A stretch of DNA of 64,000 nt from Azospirillum canadense (GTDB lineage Bacteria; Pseudomonadota; Alphaproteobacteria; Azospirillales; Azospirillaceae), in NCBI RefSeq assembly GCF_025961225.1, contig NZ_JAOQNG010000001.1, positions 2,220,501 to 2,284,500 on the forward strand. Direction: 5' to 3'. The translations under genes were made by a program, and so were the position numbers. Positions 43,416-52,177 of this stretch are shown one piece after another; position 1 is the first letter of the stretch, and each line of letters begins with the position of its first letter. The notes beneath the pieces are model-generated. The model had not been told where the DNA came from and did no database searches. It worked only from the letters and a program-made list of their open reading frames with translations.

Positions 43416-44639
43416 ATGGACGAAGGCACTGATAGCATTAAGTCTACGATCCGGTCCCCCAGAATAGAGGCAGCTAGTCTCATAGTTGCCATTCTGTCCG
43501 TTTTAGTTGCAGTCTATTTTGGAATAAAGACAGAGAATAAAAAAGAAATCACCATAAGATATCTCACGGAAAGAAATCTCGTTAGCATAGAGGCGAGCAA
43601 AACGAACGGATTAGATATCACGTTCCAAGGGAAACCGGTAAAATCGCCATGGATCGCTTCAATTCGGATTGAAAACACAGGAGATATACCGATTGACCAA
43701 AAAGATATAGAAAGTCCAACAACAATAATATTCCCTAATGCCGCCGTTTTAGACGCTAGAATAGTAGAGCAACAGCCAGCCAATATCGATTCGACAGTGA
43801 ATAATGCAGGAAATTATCTTGCAGTCATTCATAAGCTCCTCAACCCCGGAGACTCTATTACCATAGATGTCTTCCTTGACGGAAATCCATCAAACAAATT
43901 CAGCACATTCCGCATTGCCGGGATAAAAAACCCTGTTGAGGTACTTATTTCAAACGAGCAAACACAAAACTACGTAACCGTAATACCGCTACCCAATTCA
44001 GCACAATATAGCGCTCTAACTTTGTCATCGCTGGCCACTCTAGCATTGCTGGCCTTCGCAAGTTATATAGTTTTCGATTACGTCGCATCCGCCCTTAAAT
44101 CGGGAGGCGATCGAATTTCCGTTATGAAATCAAGAATTGAAAGGGATCTCAATCCAGAATATTTTTTAATCACGATACCTACAGAAGACAAAATCCTCGG
44201 CGCAATTCTGTCCTGCATAGGAAATCCACTCAAGCTAAGTGCGGTCCTTGACATAAATAAACTGGTGAATCTTGTAGAAACAAAGGTTCCAGTGCCACTT
44301 ATATCTATATACAAAGAATCCACTGGATCCATAGCGCAGAAAATACAGAGATTATCTATTGGGGCCACGGAAAGTCAACTCATGGCTTTTGCGAAAACCC
44401 GATTCTCCAAGAAAGGAGCTGATGCCTTAGCGTCGGAAATTGATAAAATCAAATCCAGAAATCCAACAAATTATCTAGGCCTGTCTTTCGAACAAGTGAA
44501 AAAATCTTATGTGGATGATGCTTTGCGAAACGAAAATATGGATACTGGAGATCTAATTGCGGGGATAATGGCGTTCCTTATCTCCATTTCTCTCATATCC
44601 CTACTTGGATCGGCGTGGAAGATCATTCTCGGTTATTGA
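43416..44639 (+). CDS. AT-rich orphan membrane protein, function unknown
   Basis: This 407-residue protein has no family I can name. Its DNA is strikingly AT-rich (the 60 bases from 43501 contain only 16 G or C) and uses ATA and AGA codons that neighbours avoid, so it was acquired from a distant source. Hydrophobic segments occur near residues 20-37 (LIVAILSVLVAVYFGI), 200-225 (LATLALLAFASYIVFDYV) and 382-404 (IMAFLISISLISLLG). A soluble region of about 150 residues between the first two (ENTGDIPIDQKDIE, LNPGDSITIDVFLDG) looks beta-rich and should face outward; about 150 residues between the second and third should be cytoplasmic. TATGAT at 43371 resembles a -10 box, which makes ATG 43416 likelier than ATG 43377. 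Confidence 0.72.
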   Translation: MDEGTDSIKSTIRSPRIEAASLIVAILSVLVAVYFGIKTENKKEITIRYLTERNLVSIEASKTNGLDITFQGKPVKSPWIASIRIENTGDIPIDQKDIESPTTIIFPNAAVLDARIVEQQPANIDSTVNNAGNYLAVIHKLLNPGDSITIDVFLDGNPSNKFSTFRIAGIKNPVEVLISNEQTQNYVTVIPLPNSAQYSALTLSSLATLALLAFASYIVFDYVASALKSGGDRISVMKSRIERDLNPEYFLITIPTEDKILGAILSCIGNPLKLSAVLDINKLVNLVETKVPVPLISIYKESTGSIAQKIQRLSIGATESQLMAFAKTRFSKKGADALASEIDKIKSRNPTNYLGLSFEQVKKSYVDDALRNENMDTGDLIAGIMAFLISISLISLLGSAWKIILGY

Positions 44640-44740
44640 GCTCAAGCCAATACAAGGCGCTACAACGCAGCTTCCACTGAGAAATCACAGGTATCGCGTT
44701 GGTACGGGCCGGTTATGATCACCAGCCCGCTTTTCCCTCC

Positions 44741-46105
44741 TCACGCCACGCGGACGCGCTTCAGGAAGTCGTCCACGCTCTCGCGCAGGCGGTCCGCCTG
44801 CCGGTGCAGGCCGTCGGCGGCGCCCAGAACCTCGCCGGCGATGGTGCCGGTTTCCGACGCGGCGGTGGTCACGCGGTCGATGGTGTGGGTCACCGACTGC
44901 GTTCCGCCGGCCGCCTGCTGGGCGTTGCGGGCGATCTCCTGCGTGGCGGCCGTCTGCTGCTCCACCGCAACGGCCACAGTGGTGACGATCTCGTTGATGC
45001 GGCCGATCGTCGTTCCGATTCCCTTGATCGCGTCGGCGGAGCCGCGCGCCGCGTCCTGCATCCCGGCGATCTGGGCGGAGATGTCCTCGGTCGCGTTGGC
45101 CGTCTGGTTGGCGAGGTTCTTCACTTCCTGCGCCACGACCGCGAAGCCCTTGCCCGCCTCGCCTGCCCGCGCCGCCTCGATGGTGGCGTTCAGCGCCAGC
45201 AGGTTGGTCTGCGACGCGATGTTGGTGATCAGTTGAAGCACCGCGCCGATCTTCTGCGCGGCGTCGACCAGCCCGCTGACCGTCTCGTTGGTGCGGTCGG
45301 CCTCCTCCACCGCCGCGCGGGCGATCTGCGAGGACTGGGCGACGTTCCGGCTGATCTCCGCGATGGAGGCGGTCAGTTGCTCCGACGCCGACGCGACGGT
45401 CTGGACGTTGCCCGACGCCTGCTGGGCGGCCGTCGCCACCTCCCGCGACTGGCTGTTGGTCGCCGCGGCGATCTGCGACATGCGCTGCGCGTGGGCTTTC
45501 ATGTCGTCCGACGCGGCCACGGTGTTGCCGACGATGGCCTTGACGCTGCCCTCCAGGCTGTCGGCGAGCCCATTCAGGATGGCGCGCTTGCTGTCCTGCT
45601 CCGCCGCCGCGTAGGTCTCCAGCAGCAGTTCAAGGTCGAGCCAAGCCACCCGGCCCAGCACCTCCCGCATCGCCGTCCGCTCCGCCGCCTTGCGGCCCCC
45701 GAACAACGACGGGCCACGCGCAACGCCCTCTCCGGACAGGCCAAGCTCGCGGATGATTCCGATGGACACGGTGTGATGGCAGATGGCGACGGCGTAGCCG
45801 GGCACCCCATGGTCGTAAAAGGCCTGCGCCAGCGTCCGCGCCGACTCCAGGAACCCGTCGCCGAGCCGCCCGGACACCACCCGCGCCCAATGCGCGAGGC
45901 GCACCCGGTGCACCTCCGGCTTATTCAGCGCGGCCTGGATTTCCGGCCAAGCATCGAAGGAGCTGTGCCATTGCTCCAGCAGGGCCGGCAGCCGCGCCGA
46001 GGCGAACGCCGCATTCCGCGCGAGCAGGGCAATATCCTTCTCGGTGATGCTGAAGGCTTGAAGCCGCCGTTCCTGGCTCACGCGATCCCGTTCCCCCACC
46101 GTCAT
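44741..46105 (-). CDS. globin-coupled methyl-accepting chemotaxis protein
   Basis: A 454-residue soluble chemoreceptor without membrane segments. Residues about 15-170 resemble the protoglobin/HemAT sensor domain, with the probable haem-binding proximal histidine in [24 protein letters not shown] (near 84). The signalling domain (about 200-454) has repeated methylation helices and the conserved tip [37 protein letters not shown]. HemAT-type receptors sense oxygen and feed CheA, giving aerotaxis, which suits a microaerophilic soil bacterium. The ATG at 46105 follows GGGGAG. It is leftward, divergent from waaA. Confidence 0.87.
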   Translation of the reverse strand: MTVGERDRVSQERRLQAFSITEKDIALLARNAAFASARLPALLEQWHSSFDAWPEIQAALNKPEVHRVRLAHWARVVSGRLGDGFLESARTLAQAFYDHGVPGYAVAICHHTVSIGIIRELGLSGEGVARGPSLFGGRKAAERTAMREVLGRVAWLDLELLLETYAAAEQDSKRAILNGLADSLEGSVKAIVGNTVAASDDMKAHAQRMSQIAAATNSQSREVATAAQQASGNVQTVASASEQLTASIAEISRNVAQSSQIARAAVEEADRTNETVSGLVDAAQKIGAVLQLITNIASQTNLLALNATIEAARAGEAGKGFAVVAQEVKNLANQTANATEDISAQIAGMQDAARGSADAIKGIGTTIGRINEIVTTVAVAVEQQTAATQEIARNAQQAAGGTQSVTHTIDRVTTAASETGTIAGEVLGAADGLHRQADRLRESVDDFLKRVRVA

Positions 46106-46415
46106 AGGCTCTCCCCTTTTATTGAGCGCGCGGCGTGGGCCATCCTGTCCCCGGGCATTACCCCCGGTCCACCGCCACGCACATGCGGTTAAAACTCTAA
46201 ACAGTTTGTACGCATCCTTGAGTGGACTGGATTTGCCCAAAAACGACATACGCCGTTATGCAACGACACAAGGGCAGGACGGACGAGGACTAGGCCGGCC
46301 GTCGCCGGTCCTCGCTCAAAGCCTTACCTCTGCCACAAGGCACCGTGCTAAAGTGGTGGGGTCCGCGGCCGGGAAACCGGCCGCTTGTGCTTTGTCGGAT
46401 GGCGTTTCGACCCGA
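46106..46415. other. divergent intergenic region, chemoreceptor / waaA
   Basis: These 310 bases hold no supported gene. The stretch 46190-46270 is relatively AT-rich (AAAACTCTAAACAGTTTG, GCCCAAAAACGACATACG) and is the likely place for the chemoreceptor promoter on the minus strand. A weak rightward promoter for waaA may lie near 46322-46352 (CTTACCT ... GCTAAAGT). I could not fix either with confidence. Confidence 0.35.
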
Positions 46416-47699
46416 ATGTTGCAGTCCCTCTACCGCGGCCTGACGACCCTCGCCGGGCCGGCGGTGCGTCTCTACCTCGACCGTCGCCGGGCTGCCGGCA
46501 AGGAGGACTCCGCCCGCCAGGCGGAGCGGTTCGGCGCGGCCTCGCTGCCCCGCCCGCCCGGCCGGCTTGCCTGGATCCACGCCGCCAGCGTGGGGGAGGC
46601 CAATTCGGTGCTGGTTCTGGTCGACCGCCTGCTGGACCGGTCGCCGGACCTGACCGTGCTGATGACGACGGGGACCGTGACCTCGGCGCAGCTGATGGGC
46701 CGCCGCCTGCCCGCGCGCGCGATCCATCAATATGTGCCGGTCGACCTGCCCGACGCGGTGAACCGCTTCCTCGACCACTGGCAGCCTGACGTGGTGCTGT
46801 GGACGGAATCGGAAATCTGGCCGAACCTGCTGGCCGCCGTGCGGGCGCGCGGCATCCCCGCGGCCCTGGTCAACGCGCGCATGTCCGAACGCTCCTTCGC
46901 GCGCTGGCGCTACGCCTCCGGCCTGATCACGCCACTGCTCTCCACCTTCCAGGTCACCCTGGCCCAGTCGGAGGGCGACGCGGAGCGGCTGCGCAAGTTG
47001 GGCGCCCGCGCCGTCGCCAGCGTCGGCAACCTGAAATTCTCGGCAGAGCCGCCGCCCGCCCGCCCGGACCAGCTCGCCGCGCTGCGGGAGGCCTGCGCCG
47101 GCCGGCCGGTGTGGCTGCACGCCAGCACCCACCCCGGGGAGGACGAGGTCGCCGCCGCGGTGCACGAGGCGCTGGCCGCCCGCCTGCCCGGGCTGCTGAC
47201 CATCGTCGCCCCGCGCCACGCCCACCGCGGCGCCGACATCGCCGCGCTGATGCAGGGGCGCGGCCTTGCCGTGTCCCGCCGCAGCGAAGGTGCCCTGCCG
47301 AGGGCCGGGGACGCCGTGCACGTCGCCGACACGATGGGGGAGCTCGGCCTGTTCTACCGGCTGGCGCCGGTGGTGTGCATGGGCGGATCCTTCGTGCCGC
47401 ACGGCGGGCAGAACCCGGTGGAGCCGGCGCAGCTGGGCTGCGCGGTTCTCTACGGGCCGCACATGTGGAACTTCGACGAGATCACCCGCCAGTTGGAGGG
47501 GGCCGGGGGCGCCTTGCCCCTGGCCGACGCCGCGGCCCTGACGGAGGCGGTCGGGCGCCTGCTGGCCGACGACGAGGCGCGCGGGCGCATCGTCACGGGG
47601 GCGGCGAGCGTCACCGACCGCAACCGTCGCATCGTCGACCGCGCGCTGGAGGTTCTGGACCCCGTCCTCGGTGCCGGCGGAATCCGGTCCGCCGCATGA
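46416..47699 (+). CDS. waaA: 3-deoxy-D-manno-octulosonic acid (Kdo) transferase
   Basis: A 427-residue GT30 enzyme, anchored in the inner membrane, that adds Kdo to lipid A precursor. Landmarks are WIHAASVGEANSV (about 49-61), TVLMTTGTVTSAQLM, VLWTESEIWPNLL (about 128-140), ARMSERSFARW, and the C-terminal PHGGQNPVEPAQLGCAVLYGPHMWNF (about 328-353). ATG 46416 lacks a good ribosome site; a TTG eight codons upstream is an alternative. Its stop overlaps the lpxK start (ATGA), making a waaA-lpxK-lpxL operon. Confidence 0.93.
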   Translation: MLQSLYRGLTTLAGPAVRLYLDRRRAAGKEDSARQAERFGAASLPRPPGRLAWIHAASVGEANSVLVLVDRLLDRSPDLTVLMTTGTVTSAQLMGRRLPARAIHQYVPVDLPDAVNRFLDHWQPDVVLWTESEIWPNLLAAVRARGIPAALVNARMSERSFARWRYASGLITPLLSTFQVTLAQSEGDAERLRKLGARAVASVGNLKFSAEPPPARPDQLAALREACAGRPVWLHASTHPGEDEVAAAVHEALAARLPGLLTIVAPRHAHRGADIAALMQGRGLAVSRRSEGALPRAGDAVHVADTMGELGLFYRLAPVVCMGGSFVPHGGQNPVEPAQLGCAVLYGPHMWNFDEITRQLEGAGGALPLADAAALTEAVGRLLADDEARGRIVTGAASVTDRNRRIVDRALEVLDPVLGAGGIRSAA

Positions 47700-48703
47700 G
47701 AACGCCGGCTTTTTGGTACCGCCCGGCCGGCCCCACGGAATCGGCGTTGGCCTGGGCGCTGTCCCCCATCGGGTCGCTCTACGGCCTCGCCGGCCGCCTC
47801 CGCATGGCCTCGCGCCCGCCGGCGCGCGTGGCGGTGCCGGTGATCTGCGTCGGCAACCTCGTGGCCGGCGGGGCCGGCAAGACCCCGGTCTGCATCGCAC
47901 TGGCGGAGGCCCTGAAGGCGCGCGGGATCGAGCCCGCCTTCCTGACGCGCGGCCACGGCGGGCGGGAGCGCGGCCCCCTGCTGGTCGACCTCGGCCACCA
48001 CGACGCCGCCGGCGTCGGCGACGAGGCGCTCCTGCTCGCCGCGCACGGCCCCTGCTGGGTGGCGCGTGACCGCGCCGCCGGGGCCGGGGCTGCGGTGGCG
48101 GCGGGTGCGCGGGCCATCGTCATGGACGACGGCTTCCAGAACCCGGCGCTGGCCAAGGACCTGTCGCTGGTCGTGGTGGACGGGGCCGTCGGATTTGGCA
48201 ACGGGCGGCTGGTCCCCGCCGGCCCCCTGCGGGAACCGGTGGCGCGCGGCCTCGCCCGCGCCGACGCCGTGGTCGTGCTGGGCGACGACAAGGCTGGCGT
48301 CGCGGCGCAGGTCTCAGCCGCCCGCCCGCTGCCCATCCTGCACGCCCGGCTGGAGCCGGTGCCGGAGTCCCGCGCGCTCGCCGGCCGCGCCGTGCTGGCC
48401 TTCGCCGGCATCGGCCGGCCGGAGAAATTCTTCGCCACGCTGGAGTCCCTGGGCGCCAACGTCGTGGACCGGGTCGCCTTCGCCGATCACCACCCTTACC
48501 GGCCGGAGGAGGTGATGGCCCTGGTCGACCGCGCCGCCATGCTGGGCGCCGTGCCCGTGACCACCGCCAAGGACGCCGCCCGCCTGTCGGACGAGCTGCG
48601 CACGCTGGTCCGCGTCGTCCCGGTGCGGGCGGCGTGGCGCGATTCCGCGCTTCTGGACCAATTGCTGGACCGGCTTTTCAAAGGCGGAGAGTCCCATGGC
48701 TAA
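47696..48703 (+). CDS. lpxK: tetraacyldisaccharide 4'-kinase
   Basis: A 335-residue membrane-associated kinase that phosphorylates the 4' position of the lipid A disaccharide. The P-loop is GNLVAGGAGKTP (about 53-64); other marks are FLTRGHGGRE (about 82-91), VGDEALLLAAHGPCWVARDR, VMDDGFQNPAL, GFGNGRLVPAGPLREP and FADHHPYRPEEV. It starts within the waaA stop and overlaps lpxL by eight bases. Confidence 0.93.
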   Translation: MRTPAFWYRPAGPTESALAWALSPIGSLYGLAGRLRMASRPPARVAVPVICVGNLVAGGAGKTPVCIALAEALKARGIEPAFLTRGHGGRERGPLLVDLGHHDAAGVGDEALLLAAHGPCWVARDRAAGAGAAVAAGARAIVMDDGFQNPALAKDLSLVVVDGAVGFGNGRLVPAGPLREPVARGLARADAVVVLGDDKAGVAAQVSAARPLPILHARLEPVPESRALAGRAVLAFAGIGRPEKFFATLESLGANVVDRVAFADHHPYRPEEVMALVDRAAMLGAVPVTTAKDAARLSDELRTLVRVVPVRAAWRDSALLDQLLDRLFKGGESHG

Positions 48704-49604
48704 GCCCCGCGGCCCCCTGGCGAAATGGCTGCAGCGCCGGGTCGGCTACCCGCTGGAGGCAGCCTTCGTGTTCGGCGTCGCCGGCCTGTTCCGCGCGTTG
48801 CCGCTCGACGCGGCCTCGGCGCTCGGCGGCTGGATCGGCCGCACGGTCGGCCCCTTGCTTCCCGGCACCCGCACCGCGCGCCGCAACATGGAGCGCGCCT
48901 TCCCGGAGAAGCCGCGCGCGGAGATCGACGCCATCCTCCGCGGCATGTGGGACAATTTGGGCCGCGTCATCGCCGAATACCCGCACCTGGACGAAATCGG
49001 AGACCGGGGTCCCGGCGGCCGGATGGAGGTGGTCGGTGGCGAGCACATCGACACCCTGCGCGAGGACGGCAAGGCCGGCATCCTGGTTTCCGGGCATCTC
49101 GCGAACTGGGAAGTGCTGACCATCGCCTCGCGCAAGCTGGGGATGGAACTGGCGGTGGTCTACCGCGCACCCAACAACCCCTATGTCGGCGCGCTGCTGA
49201 ACGACCTGCGCGGGGCCGCCAGCGGCACCCACATCCCAAAGGGCGCGGAGGGCGCACGGACCCTGCTCCGCGTCCTCACCAAGGGCGGGCACGTCGGCCT
49301 GCTGATCGACCAGAAGATGAACGACGGCATCCCCGTCCCCTTCTTCGGACGGGACGCCATGACCGCCCCGGCGGGGGCGCAACTCGCGCTGCGGCTCGGC
49401 ATCCCGCTGGTGCCGGTGCGGACCGAACGGCTGGGCGGCGCGCGCTTCCGCATCACCGTCCTGCCACCGGTGGAGCCGCCGGTCACGGGCGACCGCAACG
49501 CTGATGTGCGAATTTTGATGGAGCGGTTGAACCACCTGTTGGAGCAATGGATTCGGGAGCGCCCGGCCGAATGGCTGTGGCTGCACCGGCGCTGGCCCAA
49601 CTGA
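48696..49604 (+). CDS. lpxL: lipid A biosynthesis acyltransferase (LpxL/HtrB-like)
   Basis: A 302-residue lysophospholipid-acyltransferase-family enzyme that adds a secondary acyl chain to Kdo2-lipid A. The HX4E catalytic motif is SGHLANWE (about 129-136), followed by VYRAPNNPYV, GGHVGLLIDQKMNDGIPVPFFGR and the C-terminal ERPAEWLWLHRRWP. The single N-terminal hydrophobic segment is consistent with a membrane anchor. LpxL versus LpxM specificity cannot be decided by eye. It is the last gene of the waaA-lpxK-lpxL unit. Confidence 0.88.
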   Translation: MAKPRGPLAKWLQRRVGYPLEAAFVFGVAGLFRALPLDAASALGGWIGRTVGPLLPGTRTARRNMERAFPEKPRAEIDAILRGMWDNLGRVIAEYPHLDEIGDRGPGGRMEVVGGEHIDTLREDGKAGILVSGHLANWEVLTIASRKLGMELAVVYRAPNNPYVGALLNDLRGAASGTHIPKGAEGARTLLRVLTKGGHVGLLIDQKMNDGIPVPFFGRDAMTAPAGAQLALRLGIPLVPVRTERLGGARFRITVLPPVEPPVTGDRNADVRILMERLNHLLEQWIRERPAEWLWLHRRWPN

Positions 49605-49665
49605 CGGTCCCGGCGTCCGTTCCAGCAATCGGTTTCCGCATCGGTCCCAGAGAAGGTTTTCCGCC

Positions 49666-50337
49666 ATGGCCCTGCCGCTCGACCCGCATCTCGTGCAGCT
49701 CTACCTGATCGCCGCGATCGTCCTGGTCCTGGCGCCGGGGCCGGATTCGCTGCTGGTCCTGTCGCGCAGCATCACCGACGGGCGCGACGCCGGCGTCGTC
49801 GCCACCATCGGCATCACGGTCGGCAACCTCGTCCATTCCACGCTGGCCGCCGCCGGCATCTCGGCCCTGATCGCCGCCTCCCCCGCCCTGTTCGACCTGC
49901 TGCGCTACGCCGGCGGGGCCTATCTCGGCTGGATCGGCGCGCGGGCGCTGTGGAGCGCGCTCAGCGCGGCCCGGGCGGCACGCGCGGACCGGGGGGCCTC
50001 CGCCATCGCGTCCGAGTCGGCGCCGGCCAGCCGCGTCTTCCTCCAGGCGCTGCTGACCAACCTGCTGAACCCGAAGGTCATCCTGTTCTACCTCGCCTTC
50101 GTGCCGCAGTTCGTCGCACCGGAACTGGGCCACGTCGCGGCGCAGACGTTCGTTCTGGGCGCCATTCTGGCCGGGCTCGGCTGCGCTTACCTGCTGGGCG
50201 TGTCGGCGCTCAGCGCCGGTGCGGCGCGCAAGGTCCTGGCCAGCGCGCGGGTGAAGGCGGTGCTGGACGGCGTCGCCGGCGTGCTGTTCCTGGGCTTCGC
50301 ACTGCGCCTGCTGCTGACCGATCGCCGCATCGCCTGA
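49666..50337 (+). CDS. LysE/RhtB family amino-acid exporter
   Basis: A 223-residue inner-membrane protein with six hydrophobic segments. The family signature LAPGPDSLLVLSRSI (about 22-36) and the central NLLNPKVILFYLAFVPQFV (about 133-151) are clear. Members export amino acids or homoserine lactones; the substrate is unknown. It lies 61 bases after lpxL, so it may be read through from the lipid A operon, but has its own AGAAGG ribosome site. It ends 160 bases before the NDUFA12 gene. Confidence 0.87.
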   Translation: MALPLDPHLVQLYLIAAIVLVLAPGPDSLLVLSRSITDGRDAGVVATIGITVGNLVHSTLAAAGISALIAASPALFDLLRYAGGAYLGWIGARALWSALSAARAARADRGASAIASESAPASRVFLQALLTNLLNPKVILFYLAFVPQFVAPELGHVAAQTFVLGAILAGLGCAYLLGVSALSAGAARKVLASARVKAVLDGVAGVLFLGFALRLLLTDRRIA

Positions 50338-50497
50338 CTCACCCCCAGAAGGCGGGAAAAACGCCACAGAGTCTGTGGACGCGGGTGCATTGCGGTGTCA
50401 TAGTGCCGCCCGCGTTAAGACAATGCCTTTTCCAACGGGCCTATCCCGTTGTGGCCTATTCCGTTGGGCCGCACAGCCCTTCCGACCGCGAGCGACG

Positions 50498-50890
50498 ATG
50501 AGCGAGAAGATCTCCCTGATCACCTGGATGGCGAACATCCACATCCGGTTTGTGACCTGGCGCCGGGGCACGAAGGTCGGCACCGACCGCTTCGGCAATG
50601 TCTATTACCGCGCCAAGAGCGCTCATCCGGGCGTGAAGGAGCGCCGCTGGGTGCTGTACAACGGCGAGCCGGACGCGTCGAAGGTCCCGCCGGAATGGCA
50701 CGCCTGGCTCCACCACACCACCAAGGAGCCGCTGCCGGAGGGGAACAGCCAGTTCCACAAGCCCTGGCAGAAGGAGCACATCCCGAACCAGTCGGGCTCG
50801 CTGCAGGCCTATCGGCCGCCGGGGCACCAGTATGCCGGCGGGCAGCGCGTGGCCGCCACCGGCGACTACGAACCCTGGACGCCGAGCTGA
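50498..50890 (+). CDS. NDUFA12-like subunit of NADH:ubiquinone oxidoreductase
   Basis: A 130-residue homologue of the mitochondrial complex I accessory subunit B17.2 (NDUFA12), found in alphaproteobacteria. Diagnostic stretches are TKVGTDRFGNVYYRAK (about 25-40), RRWVLYNGEPDASKVPPEWHAWLHH (about 49-73) and KPWQKEHIPNQSGS. It sits away from the nuo operon, as in other alphaproteobacteria, next to mlaD. The start at 50498 gives the usual family length. Confidence 0.92.
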   Translation: MSEKISLITWMANIHIRFVTWRRGTKVGTDRFGNVYYRAKSAHPGVKERRWVLYNGEPDASKVPPEWHAWLHHTTKEPLPEGNSQFHKPWQKEHIPNQSGSLQAYRPPGHQYAGGQRVAATGDYEPWTPS

Positions 50891-50937
50891 GACGCCGCCG
50901 GCACGCACCGTCAGCCGCGTCTCCTTAGGAAATTCGC

Positions 50938-51447
50938 ATGCGCCGCAACGTGATCGAAACCGTGCTCGGCGGGGTCGTCCTCGCCGTAGCCGGGTTTTTT
51001 CTCGCCTTCGCCTACACCAGCGCCGACCTGCGCAAGGTGAACGGCTACGAGATCACCGCCAACTTCTCCAGCATCTCCGGCCTCCAGGCCGGCGCGGACG
51101 TGCGCATCAGCGGCGTGAAGGTCGGTTCCGTCACCGAACTGACGCTCGACCCCAAGAGCTATCAGGCGGTCGTGCACATGTCGATCCACCCGGACATCAA
51201 GCTGCCCAAGGACACCGCGGCCCTCATCGCCTCGGAAAGCCTGCTCGGCGGCAAGTTCCTGGCGCTGGAGCCGGGTGGCGAGCCGGACATGATCAAGCCG
51301 AACGGCCGTGTGGAATACACGCAGAGCACGCCCGGCATCGAGCAGCTGCTGGGCCAAGTCATCTTCTCGCTGCAGAACATGAGCAAGCCGGGCGGCCAGG
51401 CGGGCGAACAGGCGCAGCCCCCAGCCGGCGAGAACCCGAAGATGTGA
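50938..51447 (+). CDS. mlaD: outer membrane lipid asymmetry protein MlaD
   Basis: A 169-residue MCE-domain protein, anchored by one N-terminal helix (VLGGVVLAVAGFFLAFAYT), that forms the periplasmic ring of the Mla phospholipid transporter. The MCE core is YEITANFSSISGLQAGADVRISGVKVGSV (about 36-64) with IASESLLGGKFLALEPGG near 96-113. A short Pro/Gln-rich tail follows. MlaE and MlaF are not in the window. Position between NDUFA12 and DUF2155 is the conserved alphaproteobacterial order. Confidence 0.92.
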   Translation: MRRNVIETVLGGVVLAVAGFFLAFAYTSADLRKVNGYEITANFSSISGLQAGADVRISGVKVGSVTELTLDPKSYQAVVHMSIHPDIKLPKDTAALIASESLLGGKFLALEPGGEPDMIKPNGRVEYTQSTPGIEQLLGQVIFSLQNMSKPGGQAGEQAQPPAGENPKM

Positions 51448-51488
51448 CTCCGGCCTACAGCCGGTGCAGGATCGCCACGACGACGAAA

Positions 51489-51510
51489 AAAGGGGCCGCA
51501 AGGCTCCTTT
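51489..51510 (+). terminator. probable terminator after mlaD
   Basis: AAAGGGGCC (51489-51497), a GCAA tetraloop and GGCTCCTTT (51502-51510) form a 9-bp stem with one G-T pair, followed by a short pyrimidine stretch. It would separate mlaD from the stress-type gene downstream. Confidence 0.55.
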
Positions 51511-51526
51511 GCTCGTTTCGGGTGCA

Positions 51527-51551
51527 GGAACCAACCACACGCGCCGACGTT
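51527..51551 (+). promoter_or_regulatory. EcfG-type general stress promoter
   Basis: GGAAC (51527-51531), 16 bases, then CGTT (51548-51551) is an exact match to the GGAAC-N16-CGTT consensus, 36 bases before the lipoprotein start and right after the mlaD terminator. Confidence 0.62.
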
Positions 51552-51587
51552 TCCTCCGCAATTCGCGAAAAACAGGAGGGATTGGTC

Positions 51588-52058
51588 ATGAAGGCGCGTG
51601 TTTTGGCGGTGCTTGGTCTTAGCCTGCTCGCCGCAGCCTGCGGCACCAACACGGAAGAGAAGGCCGGCAGCGGCGCTCTCGGCGGGGCGGCGGCCGGCGC
51701 GGTGGTCGGCGGTCCGGTCGGCGCGGTCGTCGGGGCCGGTGTCGGCGCCGGCGTGGGCGCCGGGACGCAGAAAGTCGAGGACCGCTACGGCAACGGCGCA
51801 TCCGACTCGACGAAAGCCAAGGGCCACAAGACCACGACGACGCGGCAGACGACGACCCGCAACGACACGACGGGCACCACCAACCGCACGTCCACGACGA
51901 CCACGACCAACCCCGGTCCCACCGGGTCGGCCGGAACCTCCGGCAGCACGGCCGGCGGCACGACGACCTCCCCGGCCGACACCAGCACCGGCACAGGGAA
52001 CACCACCGGCACATCCATGGGCACCACCCCCAACGCGGGCGGCAGCGCCGACCAGTGA
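51588..52058 (+). CDS. glycine-zipper, Thr-rich lipoprotein
   Basis: A 156-residue predicted lipoprotein: MKARVLAVLGLSLLAAAC ends in a lipobox with the acylated cysteine at 18. A glycine-zipper stretch follows (about 29-60, GALGGAAAGAVVGG, GAGVGAGVGAG), of the kind that inserts in or associates with membranes. The C-terminal half is almost only Thr, Ser, Gly and Asn, unstructured. The start follows CAGGAGGGATTGGTC. An exact EcfG-type promoter and a terminator upstream make it an independent, probably stress-induced unit inside the otherwise conserved NDUFA12-mlaD-DUF2155-aat order. Confidence 0.8.
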   Translation: MKARVLAVLGLSLLAAACGTNTEEKAGSGALGGAAAGAVVGGPVGAVVGAGVGAGVGAGTQKVEDRYGNGASDSTKAKGHKTTTTRQTTTRNDTTGTTNRTSTTTTTNPGPTGSAGTSGSTAGGTTTSPADTSTGTGNTTGTSMGTTPNAGGSADQ

Positions 52059-52177
52059 GGGACGCGGGTCACACCCCGCTCCAATGGACGGCGGAGCGCT
52101 TCCGGGTTAGAAAGCTGGCGAGTTAAAAGGCAAGCGGGCATCGCCCGCGCCGTTCGACAGCACGGAAGCGATCCGAC

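Noticed and set aside
43350..44740. Transposon or integrase origin for the AT-rich gene
   Set aside because: No transposase, integrase, terminal inverted repeat or target duplication could be seen at either boundary, so only composition supports transfer.
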